From contig JAKVPA010000012.1 in assembly GCA_022482495.1 (NCBI GenBank), positions 1 through 34,412 of the forward strand: a stretch of DNA of 34,412 nucleotides, written 5' to 3'. The stretch is from Sphaerochaeta sp. (GTDB lineage: Bacteria; Spirochaetota; Spirochaetia; Sphaerochaetales; Sphaerochaetaceae). Position numbers and translations under genes: made by a program. The notes below the pieces were generated by a model. It did not search any database, had not been told where the DNA came from, and saw nothing but the letters and a program-made list of their open reading frames with translations. This document shows positions 1-7,577 of this stretch, piece after piece (positions within the stretch are counted from its first letter, which is position 1; the number at the start of each line of letters is the position of its first letter).

Positions 1-53
1 GCGGCCATTTCCTTGATGTCGAGATTCTGGATCATGCATTGTCGGTAATTCAT
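1..53 (-). CDS. possible 5' end of a divergent gene (partial)
   Basis: An open frame runs off the left edge of the window. It begins with ATG at 53-51 and reads MNYRQCMIQNLDIKEMA; an internal ATG at 35 is an alternative start. There is no strong ribosome binding site. The fragment is too short to identify. Its position, divergent from a MerR-type regulator, is that of a typical MerR target gene, but this is inference only. Confidence 0.3.
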   Translation of the reverse strand, partial: MNYRQCMIQNLDIKEMA

Positions 54-64
54 ACCCGCTCATA

Positions 65-77
65 CCGGAAAATCCGG
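65..77. promoter_or_regulatory. 13-bp perfect inverted repeat in divergent intergenic region
   Basis: CCGGA-AAA-TCCGG is a perfect 5-bp inverted repeat with a 3-nt centre. It lies between the possible minus-strand gene (start at 53) and the MerR-family gene (start at 122), which is where a MerR-type operator would be expected. The arms are short, so chance is possible. Confidence 0.3.
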
Positions 78-121
78 CCATTTGCTTGAGAGCACCCCGA
101 ATTTATGGTACAAGAAAAGGT

Positions 122-562
122 ATGGACACGTATCGTATCGGAGATCTGGCGCGTGGCGCCGGCGTCACGGTGAGGACCGTCAGGTATTATGAGGATCTGG
201 GGCTTCTGAAGACCCATCCGCGCACCGACGGGGGACAACGCACCTATACGGACGCCGATCTGGTCTATCTGAAGCGGATCCTTGAGCTGAAGGATCTGGA
301 TTTCTCCCTGGAGGAGATCAAGACGATCATCCAGATGGGGCCGACGGACCAGACCGGTTCCAGGCGGCGTGACGCGTTGCTCCGCCAGTACCGGTACAAA
401 CTTTCCGAAGCGATGGAAAAGCAGGCGGTGCTGGAGAAGCGCATCGATGATCTTTCCTGGCATATCCGGCAGTTGCAGAGCGGCATGGACTTTCAGGAAT
501 GCCCGGGAGCGGGATGCAAGGAATGCACGTTCCGCGCCAAATGCCGGTTCTGCCAGGGCTGA
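122..562 (+). CDS. MerR-family transcriptional regulator with cysteine-rich C-terminus
   Basis: A 146-residue DNA-binding regulator. Residues 3-70 form the winged helix-turn-helix typical of MerR proteins (YRIGDLARGAGVTVRTVRYYE, then the GGQRTY wing), followed by a coiled-coil dimerisation helix around 80-120. The start at 122 is preferred over an in-frame ATG at 86 because the HTH begins at once and GAAAAGG precedes it. The C-terminus holds five cysteines at about 127, 132, 135, 141 and 144 (C-x4-C-x2-C-x5-C-x2-C). MerR-family sensors bind metals or [2Fe-2S] clusters (SoxR) through C-terminal cysteines, so a metal- or redox-responsive role is plausible, although the spacing is not exactly that of SoxR. 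The gene ends 1 nt from the convergent binding-protein gene. Confidence 0.9.
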   Translation: MDTYRIGDLARGAGVTVRTVRYYEDLGLLKTHPRTDGGQRTYTDADLVYLKRILELKDLDFSLEEIKTIIQMGPTDQTGSRRRDALLRQYRYKLSEAMEKQAVLEKRIDDLSWHIRQLQSGMDFQECPGAGCKECTFRAKCRFCQG

Positions 563-563
563 A

Positions 564-1898
564 TCACTCCTGGGTCGTCCGGTAGGCGGAGAAGTATCCG
601 TTGATCTCCCTGGCCATATCCGCCGTCGCCTCGTCGATGTCCTTTCCTTCGGTGAGCATCTTCATGATGGAACTCTGGAACGCGTAGTAGATCTGATAGC
701 TTGACGGCACCCAGATGCCCTGCAGCTGAGGATTGCTGTCCCGCATCTGGTCGATGGCGATGCCGAACAACGGATTTTCCGTCACGTGGGTTTTGAACTC
801 GTCCATGTCGTACGTTCCGTTGTTCACCGGGAAGTAGCCGGTGGCAACGTGCCAGGCAAGCTGCTGTTCCTTGCTGACGGCGTACTGGATGAACTTCCAT
901 GCCGCGTCACGATGCCCGCTGCCGTTCTCCAGCGCATACAGCGCGCCACCCCCAATATTCACGCCACCTGTTGCCTGGTCGTTGACCCGGGGCAGGTAGG
1001 CGACGCCCACCTCGAAGCGGTCCCCCACCATCTCCAGTACGGTGGTCAGCTGGCTGGTGGAGGCGGCCATCATGGCTGTCCTGCCACTGGCAAAGCTTGC
1101 CGTCACACCGCTGGTGGCGTTCTCCAGTCCTCCGCTCTGGTACAGAGCCTTCCACATTTTCAGGAATGTCTGCATCGTGCCGTTCTCGTCAAACAACACC
1201 TTGGTGGGGATCCCGTCGTGACCATTGTTCTGGTCGACGATCAACGAGAGTCCGTGCTGCTGCCCCAGCCAGGCGCAGAGCTCATAGGTGGTGGGGACTC
1301 CGGAGAACGCCCAGCGGGTCACATTGCCCGATGCATCCTTCCTGACCAGTTTCGGCGCGATGGCAGCCATGGCTTCCAGGTCCTTCGGAGGCTCGGTGAT
1401 ACCCGCTTCCTGGAACGCCGTCTTGTTGTAGTACAGGAGGATCGTGGAGCTGTTGAACGGCATGCCGATTATTTGCCCTTTGTACGTCTGGGAGAGACGG
1501 GTCGATTCGACGATCTGGGACAGGTCGTATCCATTCTGCTGCGCCAGGTCCTGGATGGGGATCATCCGTGGATTGTCCCGGATGTCCAGGATCGCCTGGG
1601 CGTCCAGCTGGATCAGGTCGGGGAGCGCGCTTGCGTCTTCTCCCTGCCATATGGCTTTCGCCTTGGTCAGCACGTCGCTCGCCTTGCCCTGGTAGATGGC
1701 CTTTACCGTGATGCCTTCCTGTCTGCCTACCGTTTCGTTGAACGAGGAGACCAGCTTGTCAGTCGCTTCCCCGAGCAGGCCGGAGTTGGAATGCCACCAG
1801 GTGATGGTCACCTGGTTCCGGGGCTCTTCCTTCGAGCCGGTGGCGAACAGGAGCGATGGGATCAACAGGATCCACAGCAATCCAAGATGTTTGTGCAT
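564..1898 (-). CDS. UgpB-like ABC transporter substrate-binding protein
   Basis: A 444-residue periplasmic solute-binding protein of ABC sugar or glycerol-phosphate importers. The signal peptide (residues 1 to about 20, ending LLFATGS-KEE) has no lipobox cysteine. The mature part opens with VTITWWHSNSG and includes GMPFNSSTILLYYNK, close to the UgpB pattern of family-1 binding proteins. The start at 1898 is fixed by GGGAGG seven nt upstream; the larger open frame further upstream belongs to the permease region. It is the last gene of a minus-strand operon, and the upstream permease's stop codon lies inside this gene's Shine-Dalgarno, suggesting coupled translation. No ATPase gene is adjacent, so a shared ATPase is probably encoded elsewhere. 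The substrate cannot be told from sequence: glycerol-3-phosphate, glycerophosphodiesters or a sugar are all possible. Confidence 0.9.
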   Translation of the reverse strand: MHKHLGLLWILLIPSLLFATGSKEEPRNQVTITWWHSNSGLLGEATDKLVSSFNETVGRQEGITVKAIYQGKASDVLTKAKAIWQGEDASALPDLIQLDAQAILDIRDNPRMIPIQDLAQQNGYDLSQIVESTRLSQTYKGQIIGMPFNSSTILLYYNKTAFQEAGITEPPKDLEAMAAIAPKLVRKDASGNVTRWAFSGVPTTYELCAWLGQQHGLSLIVDQNNGHDGIPTKVLFDENGTMQTFLKMWKALYQSGGLENATSGVTASFASGRTAMMAASTSQLTTVLEMVGDRFEVGVAYLPRVNDQATGGVNIGGGALYALENGSGHRDAAWKFIQYAVSKEQQLAWHVATGYFPVNNGTYDMDEFKTHVTENPLFGIAIDQMRDSNPQLQGIWVPSSYQIYYAFQSSIMKMLTEGKDIDEATADMAREINGYFSAYRTTQE

Positions 1899-1900
1899 GA

Positions 1901-2710
1901 TTACCTCCCGGAGAAACGTGTGCTCACGCTCTCGTTGATATGGTTGCGAAGAAGCAGGAATGCGACGATCATCGGGGCCGTCAGGACGACGATGGCGGCG
2001 AACTGCGGACCGTAGTCGTAGGTGTCGGCGAACCCCAGCATGGTGATGCCCACCTGGACGGTGCGCATCACCTCGGTGTTGGTGACAAGGAGCGGCCAGA
2101 GATAGTCGTTGAAGAACTGGGTGAACGATTGGACGCACAGGGCGATGATGATGCTCTGGCTCATCGGAAGCAACAGGGTCGCCATGTACCGAAAGTCGGA
2201 GCAACCTTCCAGATAGGCCGCCTCCCGGTACTCCTTGCTGACGGTGAGGAAGTACTGCCGGAGGAGAAAGACCGCCGTGGGGGAGAGAATGCCGGTGATG
2301 ATGAGTCCGAGGTAGGTGTCCGTCAATCCCATCTTCCGGATGGTCTGGTAGTTTTGGATCAACAGGGCGTCGCCAGGAAGCAGCATGGTGGCGACGAGCG
2401 CAATGAAGATGATGTTTTTCCCCTTGAACGGGAAGGTCGTCAGGCTGTACGAGGCCAAGATGCAGACGACCAGCCGGAGCGTCGTGCCCAAGAGTGCGGA
2501 GATGATGGAGTTGTACAGATACCGGCCCAGGTGGGAGGAGCGGAACGCCCGCTGGTAGTTGGAGAAGGTGACGGAACTGGGGAGAAAGCGTGCCGGAAGA
2601 TCGGTGAAGTCACCACGGGCGAACAGCGACGCGGAAAGCGCGTAGAGCAAGGGAAAGAGAACGAGGAAGGCCAGGATGACCACCACGATGTCGCGTACCG
2701 GGTGTTTCAT
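1901..2710 (-). CDS. ABC sugar transporter permease (UgpE/MalG type)
   Basis: A 269-residue inner-membrane permease with about six hydrophobic segments. The EAA loop that contacts the ATPase is clear (EYREAAYLEGCSDFRYMATLLLP). MalG/UgpE traits include the N-terminal LFPLLYALSASL segment and TFSNYQRAF. The start at 2710 overlaps the stop of the upstream permease as ATGA, and its own TAA lies within the GGGAGG ribosome binding site of the binding-protein gene, so the three genes form a tight operon. It should pair with the UgpA-type permease encoded at 2707-3583, which is frameshifted in this sequence. Confidence 0.92.
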   Translation of the reverse strand: MKHPVRDIVVVILAFLVLFPLLYALSASLFARGDFTDLPARFLPSSVTFSNYQRAFRSSHLGRYLYNSIISALLGTTLRLVVCILASYSLTTFPFKGKNIIFIALVATMLLPGDALLIQNYQTIRKMGLTDTYLGLIITGILSPTAVFLLRQYFLTVSKEYREAAYLEGCSDFRYMATLLLPMSQSIIIALCVQSFTQFFNDYLWPLLVTNTEVMRTVQVGITMLGFADTYDYGPQFAAIVVLTAPMIVAFLLLRNHINESVSTRFSGR

Positions 2711-3583
2711 TGGTAGAACACCTTTCTCCGTTGAATGGCCAAAATGACCAACAGGAGCAGGAACGTGATGAGGAACACCACGGTGGCGATGGCCGAGCCC
2801 AGAGCGATGTTTCCTCCTTTGAATCCTTCCAGGTACATCTGGTAGACCAACGTCTGGGTGGAGCGGTACGGTCCACCTTCGGTGAGGATCATCACCGGAG
2901 CGCTGATCAACATGGCGTCCTTGATGTTGTTGGCCACCACGAAGACCAACGTCGGGGCGATCATCGGGAACTCCAGACATCCCAGACGCTGGAAGAACGA
3001 CGCGCCCTTCCAGATCGGCGACTTCCTCAAGGTCTTTGGGAATGTTGGAAAGGCTGGAGGAGAACAGCAGGAAATCAAAGCCGATGTCCAGCCAGATCCC
3101 GCTTATGACGAGCATCCCCATCGCCGCCGTCCCGTTGGTGAACCACGGGATTCGTTCCCCGATGATCCGGTTGAACAGGCCAAGGTTCTCGTCGAACAAC
3201 GTCTTGAACACCATGACGGCGCTGGACATCGCCACTGCCATGGGAAGCATCAGCGCGATTTTGGAGACCTTGGCCGTCCTGCTTTCGTAGTGGGTGGCGA
3301 AGGCCAGCGCAAGCGTCACCACAAGGTTGATCGGCACGAACAGCCCGGTGAAGGTCAGCGTGTTGCGCCAGCTATCCTGAAAACTTTCCGAAGCAACCAG
3401 GGCGCGGTAGTTGGAAAGCCCGACGAAACGGAGGATGCGCCCATCCAGCGATACATGGGAAAGACTGTCCAGAAGCGTCAGGAAGAACGGACGATAGGAA
3501 AACAGAAACGCCAACACCAATGCGGGCGCCACGTACAGGTACGGGCTGAGTTTCCGGAGTCTGCTTCCTTTCATATGGTGCAT
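2707..3583 (-). pseudogene. ABC transporter permease (UgpA/MalF type), frameshifted
   Basis: The first gene of the UgpABE-like operon. From ATG 3583 (or ATG 3574) one frame encodes the N-terminal two thirds of a UgpA-type permease (LSPYLYVAPALVLAFLF, then SNIPKDLEEVADLEG). The family-typical continuation (ASFFQRLGCLEFPMIAPTLVFV to RRKVFYQ) lies in another frame ending at 2707. The switch falls inside the EAA loop at a GGG run (3005-3007, minus strand); reading GG restores a continuous permease of about 291 residues. No slippery heptamer suggests programmed frameshifting. Because every other operon gene looks intact, a one-base sequence error is a serious alternative to a true mutation. If real, the transporter would be inactive. 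Neither candidate start has a Shine-Dalgarno. Confidence 0.85.
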
Positions 3584-3613
3584 ATGCTAGCGGCAGGGCG
3601 GAAACCTGAACAA
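3584..3613 (-). promoter_or_regulatory. candidate promoter of the UgpABE-like operon
   Basis: On the minus strand TTGTTC (3613-3608) and TAGCAT (3589-3584) are separated by 18 bp. Transcription would begin only a few bases before the second possible ATG (3574) of the permease gene, which fits the absence of a ribosome binding site. Both hexamers are imperfect. Confidence 0.35.
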
Positions 3614-3670
3614 GGGGATTTGGTGAGGAAACGATGAAAACCGCCTTCAGTTTCTTCCCTAACGAGAGAT

Positions 3671-3690
3671 ACGTCAGCTATAGCTAACGT
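3671..3690. promoter_or_regulatory. 20-bp near-perfect palindrome upstream of the ABC operon
   Basis: ACGTCAGCTA followed by TAGCTAACGT forms a palindrome with nine of ten base pairs matching. It lies in the 128-bp gap between exonuclease I and the ABC operon, about 60 bp upstream of the operon's candidate -35. It could be an operator for a dimeric regulator. No run of T follows it, so it does not look like a terminator for the exonuclease gene. Confidence 0.4.
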
Positions 3691-3711
3691 GAAAAGCGTC
3701 ACGGAAGGTGT

Positions 3712-5148
3712 TCAGACAAGCACGTTGTCGTACAGCTGTTTTCCGTAGTCCTTCAATTTTTTCAGCACCACTTTCTGGCGCGCTTCCGTCTCGGTGCTTT
3801 CCAGCCGTTCGTCGATCTTCCGGTTGAAGAAGTTCCAGTCGATGGCCACGCCTCCCGGGGGATTGAGCAGACGGTTGGCGCAGAAGCTCTTCCAACGGAG
3901 TTTCTGCGTGTCGGTCAACGCTTCCGGCCAGTTTCGGCAGACGTGGCGGAACACCATCTCCGGTGCCCGTGGATCTGCGAACTTGATGTTCAGGCTGAGC
4001 ATCTCTTCCGGCTTGGTGTGGTGGAGCACCTCGAACTGCTGTTTGTCCGCGTCCGGGAAGAAGCCGCCGCTGTAGATTTGGAAATCGGTGTCGTTGACCG
4101 GTTCGTATTCATCATTGGCGGCGAGTTCCCTGAGCTTGAGGATCAACGAAGGATCGGACTGCAGGATGCGGTATCGTTGCTGGGCGAGCTCGGTGTCGAT
4201 GCCCAGCCGGGACAGCGTCTTCTTGTCCGGGAAGGCCGAGGTGAACTTGGTCAGGAACGGACAGCGGTTGAACGCCAGTTTGCACAGTCCCGGCACCTTG
4301 GCAAGCTGTTCGCCGGTGGCCGAGAGCAGCGGGGCGGGATCCTTGGAAAGGTCGAAGCAGTAGATCGACTTGTTCTGGTCCAGCACCGGCGTGATGGGGA
4401 CGACCAGCGCGGTGCATCCGTTGGGATTGGTGAACTGGCCGGCCGTGTACAGCACCGGGGAGCCGAACGGAGTGGTGACCAGATTCTTCACCACCTCCTT
4501 TCTTCGGTTCCGGAACGCGTATTCAAACAGTTTGGGTTGTTTTTCCTTGATCAACCGGGCGATGGCGATGGTGGCGTAGACGTCCACCATGGCGTCGTGG
4601 GCGCCTGTCTGGTCGATGTGGTTGGCCTTGGTCAGTTCGGTAAGCTTGAATACCGGGTGGAGCTGACCGTTGGCTCCCATCTCGGCGGGGGGCCATTGGA
4701 TGTTCTCCGGCCGGAAATCATGGGCGGCGCGCACCAGATCGATGATGTCCCATCGTGAGCAGTGGTTCTTCCATTCCCGTTCATAGGGATCCATCAAATT
4801 GCGGTACAGCAGGCTGCGGACCATCTCATCGTCGAACTTCAGGTTGTTGAAGCCGACGACCACCGTGTACGGTTGGGAGAACTCCTGGTTGATCCGTACG
4901 GCCAGGTCGTATTCGCACAGCGCTTCGGGATGGTCACCCGGAGCGATGCCGGTGACCATGCAGGAAAGCGGGTCGGGCAGGTAGTCGTCGCTGATCTTCC
5001 CATACAGGACAATGGGATCCCCGATGGGGTTGAGGTCCATGTCGGTGCGGCATGCGGCGAACTGTGCGATACGGTCATAGCGGGGGTTCAGCCCATAGGT
5101 TTCCAGATCGTACCAGAGAAACGTGTCTTTCACAAACGGTGGTTGCAT
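3712..5148 (-). CDS. sbcB: exodeoxyribonuclease I (ExoI)
   Basis: A 478-residue, full-length single-strand-specific 3'-5' exonuclease that works in mismatch repair and recombination. The DEDDh active site is visible: D14 and E16 (FLWYDLETYG), D106/D107 (GFNNLKFDDEMV), and H184 with D189 (TGAHDAMVDVYATIAIARL). Long stretches outside the motifs resemble E. coli ExoI, including AQFAACRTDMDLNPIGDPI and RWDIIDLVRAAHDFRPENI, and the C-terminal SH3-like and helical regions are present. The gene stands alone, with a non-homologous neighbour on each side. No Shine-Dalgarno is seen before ATG 5148; TACGAT ends 6 nt before it, so the mRNA may be nearly leaderless. ExoI is best known from Gammaproteobacteria, so its ancestry here is of interest. 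Confidence 0.96.
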   Translation of the reverse strand: MQPPFVKDTFLWYDLETYGLNPRYDRIAQFAACRTDMDLNPIGDPIVLYGKISDDYLPDPLSCMVTGIAPGDHPEALCEYDLAVRINQEFSQPYTVVVGFNNLKFDDEMVRSLLYRNLMDPYEREWKNHCSRWDIIDLVRAAHDFRPENIQWPPAEMGANGQLHPVFKLTELTKANHIDQTGAHDAMVDVYATIAIARLIKEKQPKLFEYAFRNRRKEVVKNLVTTPFGSPVLYTAGQFTNPNGCTALVVPITPVLDQNKSIYCFDLSKDPAPLLSATGEQLAKVPGLCKLAFNRCPFLTKFTSAFPDKKTLSRLGIDTELAQQRYRILQSDPSLILKLRELAANDEYEPVNDTDFQIYSGGFFPDADKQQFEVLHHTKPEEMLSLNIKFADPRAPEMVFRHVCRNWPEALTDTQKLRWKSFCANRLLNPPGGVAIDWNFFNRKIDERLESTETEARQKVVLKKLKDYGKQLYDNVLV

Positions 5149-5195
5149 ACCCGTATCGTATCATATTCCTGGATATCTGTGGTAGGATGGAGGAC

Positions 5196-5795
5196 ATGAA
5201 ACGGCTCCTCTTCTGTTGGTTGCTCCTCTTGTTCATCCTCAGTCCCGCATCCGGAAGCCCGACGAAGAACGATGTCATCGTCGCCATGGCGGCGGTGACG
5301 GACAGCGCCATCGCCAACAGCGCGGCGTTTCTGGCCACCCCTCGCTACCAGTTCCCCGGCGCCACGCTGGAGATCAAGGAGGGGGAGACTCTCCCGTCAC
5401 GACTGGTGCTCCAACAAAGTGACATCGGGATGTATCTTCCCGTCATCCCTCCCGAACCGGTTTCCGGCTCTTGGCTTGAGCGTCTGCTTGCCCAAGCTGC
5501 CGGACCGCTTGACCAGGTGGCCCGGATGTACCTGACGGTGCATGACTGGAAGGAAGGGGAAGCGATACTGGACGGCACGCTTGTCCCCCGGTTTCCCCAA
5601 GGGATGGGGTTGTCCGCTTTGATGCGGATGTCCCTCTCCAAGGAGGATACACCACCGATCATTGTGGAAGCTGATGTGTGGGTGCAGGGCAGGAGGGTTT
5701 CCGTACCGGTGCATGTCAACGGCTCGTTTGTGGTGCGGAACGTCAAAGGCGAAGGACTTTACATTGAACCGGAGGGGTTGTCCGTTGGGATTTGA
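5196..5795 (+). CDS. putative exported protein of unknown function
   Basis: A 199-residue protein with an N-terminal signal peptide (MKRLLFCWLLLLFILSPASGSP, cleavage likely after SGS or ASG) and no further membrane segment, so probably periplasmic or surface-exposed. No family is recognised. The mature part is mixed alpha/beta in look, with a proline-rich stretch (YLPVIPPEPVSGSW) and a beta-rich C-terminal third (IIVEADVWVQGRRVSVPVHVNGSFVVRNVKGEG). The start at 5196 is chosen because AGGA lies 8 nt upstream and the signal peptide begins there; an in-frame ATG at 5187 is possible. It is divergent from exonuclease I and lies 57 bp before hexokinase. Confidence 0.7.
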   Translation: MKRLLFCWLLLLFILSPASGSPTKNDVIVAMAAVTDSAIANSAAFLATPRYQFPGATLEIKEGETLPSRLVLQQSDIGMYLPVIPPEPVSGSWLERLLAQAAGPLDQVARMYLTVHDWKEGEAILDGTLVPRFPQGMGLSALMRMSLSKEDTPPIIVEADVWVQGRRVSVPVHVNGSFVVRNVKGEGLYIEPEGLSVGI

Positions 5796-5825
5796 TGGAC
5801 ATTGTCTTCGGCCTTGCTTTACAAT
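5796..5825 (+). promoter_or_regulatory. candidate promoter of the hexokinase-vsr operon
   Basis: TGGACA (5796-5801) and TACAAT (5820-5825) are separated by 18 bp. Transcription would start near 5832, giving a leader of about 20 nt that includes the GGGAGG ribosome binding site at 5841-5846. Confidence 0.45.
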
Positions 5826-5852
5826 AGGATGCGTATGTGTGGGAGGAACATG

Positions 5853-7160
5853 ATGCGTGATGTGGTTTCCCGTACCCGGGAGTTTTTGAAAGCGTGGGGT
5901 GTCAGTCCGGATTGTGTGGACATGCACGAACTGTTGGATGTGTTTCACTCGGAGATGGAACGTGGGCTTGCCGGAAAAGGCGGCTCTCTGGAGATGATCC
6001 CAACCTACACCGAGGTGCAGGAGTCCGTCCCGGTCGGCCAGAGCGTGATCGTCCTGGATGCCGGTGGAACCAATTTCCGCACCTGCCTGGTGACGTTCGG
6101 GGAAGACGGGAAACCGGTGATCTCCGATTTCAAGAAGACCGCCATGCCGGGCATTTCCCGCGAAGTGTCCGCCAAGGAATTCTTCAGCGTGTTCGCCGAC
6201 GAGGTGGAACGCTTGATCGACAAGAGTGATCGCATCGGATTCTGTTTTTCTTATGCGGCGCGCATCACGCCGGAACACGACGGCATCCCGTTGATGTTCA
6301 GCAAGGAGATCAAGGCTCCGGAGGTGATCGGCAAACCGGTGGGGAAGACCCTGCTGGAAGAGCTGGCCCGGCGTGGCCATGACGTCTCCCACAAGAAAGT
6401 GGCCGTGCTGAACGACACCGTAGCCACGCTTCTTGCCGGACAGTCCGTTGAGGCGGGCAAGCAGTTCGGTGGCTACATCGGTTTCATTCTGGGGACCGGC
6501 ACCAACGTCGCCTACGTGGAGGACAACCGGAACATCACCAAGTTGCCCGGTCTGAAACCGGGGCGGCAGATCATCAACGTGGAGAGCGGCAATTTCGTCG
6601 GACGTCCGGGGAAACTGGACGAGCTGTTCTTCTCCACCACCAAGCAACCGGCGATCTACCACTTCGAGAAGATGATCAGCGGAGCGTACCAGGGGCCGCT
6701 CTGCCAGTTGCTCATTGAGAAAGCGGTGGAGGAAGGCATCCTTTCCAAGACGTTCGGAGAGCGGTTCGAAGCGTTCAAGCCGCTTTCCACCACGGTGATG
6801 AGCAACTATCTGGAAATGCCGTTCAACCAGGACTACGCGTTGGTCAAATGCGTCCAGGGCAACGAAGAGGACGCCATCGCCCTTTGGCATCTTATCGACA
6901 ATTTGATCAGCAAGGCGGCGAAACTCACCGCGGCCAATCTGACGGCGGCCGTATTGGCGAGCGGGCAGGGAAAAGATCCCCGCAGGCCGGTATGCATCAA
7001 TGCCGATGGCACGACGTTCTACAAGACGGAGTTTCTCAAACGGGATACGGAGTTTTACCTGCAGCAGTACCTGCAGCAGGAGCTTGACCGGTATGCCGTT
7101 CTGGTGAAGATCGAGAACTCCCCGACGATCGGGGCTGCCATCGCGGGACTTTCCGTGTGA
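5853..7160 (+). CDS. hexokinase (eukaryotic-type family)
   Basis: A 435-residue cytoplasmic sugar kinase that phosphorylates hexoses with ATP. It belongs to the eukaryotic hexokinase family, not the bacterial ROK or Glk families. Diagnostic motifs are LDAGGTNFR (phosphate 1, about 68-76), GFCFSYAARITPEHDGIPL, VAVLNDTVATLLAG (with the likely catalytic Asp), GFILGTGTNVAY and FEKMISGAYQG. Length fits a single-domain hexokinase. GGGAGG at 5841-5846 lies 6 nt before ATG 5853; the adjacent ATG at 5850 is an alternative. Its stop overlaps the GTG start of vsr, so the two are co-transcribed. With the phosphohexomutase at 7578-9413 it would feed free sugars into hexose-phosphate metabolism. Substrate range (glucose, mannose or fructose) cannot be read from sequence. 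Confidence 0.95.
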   Translation: MRDVVSRTREFLKAWGVSPDCVDMHELLDVFHSEMERGLAGKGGSLEMIPTYTEVQESVPVGQSVIVLDAGGTNFRTCLVTFGEDGKPVISDFKKTAMPGISREVSAKEFFSVFADEVERLIDKSDRIGFCFSYAARITPEHDGIPLMFSKEIKAPEVIGKPVGKTLLEELARRGHDVSHKKVAVLNDTVATLLAGQSVEAGKQFGGYIGFILGTGTNVAYVEDNRNITKLPGLKPGRQIINVESGNFVGRPGKLDELFFSTTKQPAIYHFEKMISGAYQGPLCQLLIEKAVEEGILSKTFGERFEAFKPLSTTVMSNYLEMPFNQDYALVKCVQGNEEDAIALWHLIDNLISKAAKLTAANLTAAVLASGQGKDPRRPVCINADGTTFYKTEFLKRDTEFYLQQYLQQELDRYAVLVKIENSPTIGAAIAGLSV

Positions 7161-7576
7161 GCGATGTGTTTTCCCCAGAGACGCGAAGCCGCGTGATGGC
7201 TTCCATCCGGGGAAAGAACACCAAGGAAGAACTGTGCGTCCGACGCTTCCTGTTCCGACAGGGGCTTCGCTTTCGCGTCAATGATTCACGGCTTCCGGGC
7301 AAACCGGACATCGTGCTTCCCAAGTACCGGACGGTGGTGTTCCTCAACGGATGCTTCTGGCACGGGCATGGGTGCGCTGCGTTCCGTATGCCATCCACCA
7401 ACCGGGAGTTCTGGGAAACCAAGATCCGGCGGAACAAGGAGCGGGACGAACGAAACGTCGCCCGGCTCCTGTCCATGGGCTACCGGGTGATCGTCGTCTG
7501 GGAATGTGAGCTGCGAGGGAAACAGAAGCGGGAAGCGACGCTGAACGGACTGCTCAACGAAATCTGGGACGCGTAG
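7157..7576 (+). CDS. vsr: very short patch repair endonuclease Vsr
   Basis: A 139-residue endonuclease that nicks DNA 5' of T:G mismatches arising from deamination of 5-methylcytosine. All key residues match the E. coli enzyme, even in numbering: catalytic D51 (LPGKPDIVLP), H69, and the zinc ligands C66, H71, C73 (NGCFWHGHGC) and C117 (VVWEC). The start is GTG at 7157, overlapping the hexokinase stop as GTGA, which implies translational coupling. Vsr genes usually sit beside a cytosine-5 DNA methyltransferase; none is present in this window, so the partner is elsewhere or absent. The gene ends 1 nt from the convergent phosphohexomutase gene. Confidence 0.96.
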   Translation: MSDVFSPETRSRVMASIRGKNTKEELCVRRFLFRQGLRFRVNDSRLPGKPDIVLPKYRTVVFLNGCFWHGHGCAAFRMPSTNREFWETKIRRNKERDERNVARLLSMGYRVIVVWECELRGKQKREATLNGLLNEIWDA

Positions 7577-7577
7577 G

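Noticed and set aside
786-2015. Plus-strand open frame of 409 codons opposite the UgpB-like gene
   Set aside because: Antisense shadow; the minus-strand gene has a signal peptide, family motifs and a strong ribosome binding site.
2990-3030. Programmed ribosomal frameshift in the UgpA-type permease gene
   Set aside because: No slippery heptamer or following structure is apparent, and permeases of this family are not known to use frameshifting.
5397-6890. Minus-strand open frame of 497 codons opposite hexokinase
   Set aside because: It is a shadow of the hexokinase and exported-protein genes in GC-rich DNA; its translation has no recognisable domain and is rich in His, Arg and Pro.
7056-7081. 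Tandem TACCTGCAGCAG repeat in hexokinase
   Set aside because: It encodes a helical YLQQYLQQ segment in frame and has only two copies, so it is ordinary coding sequence.
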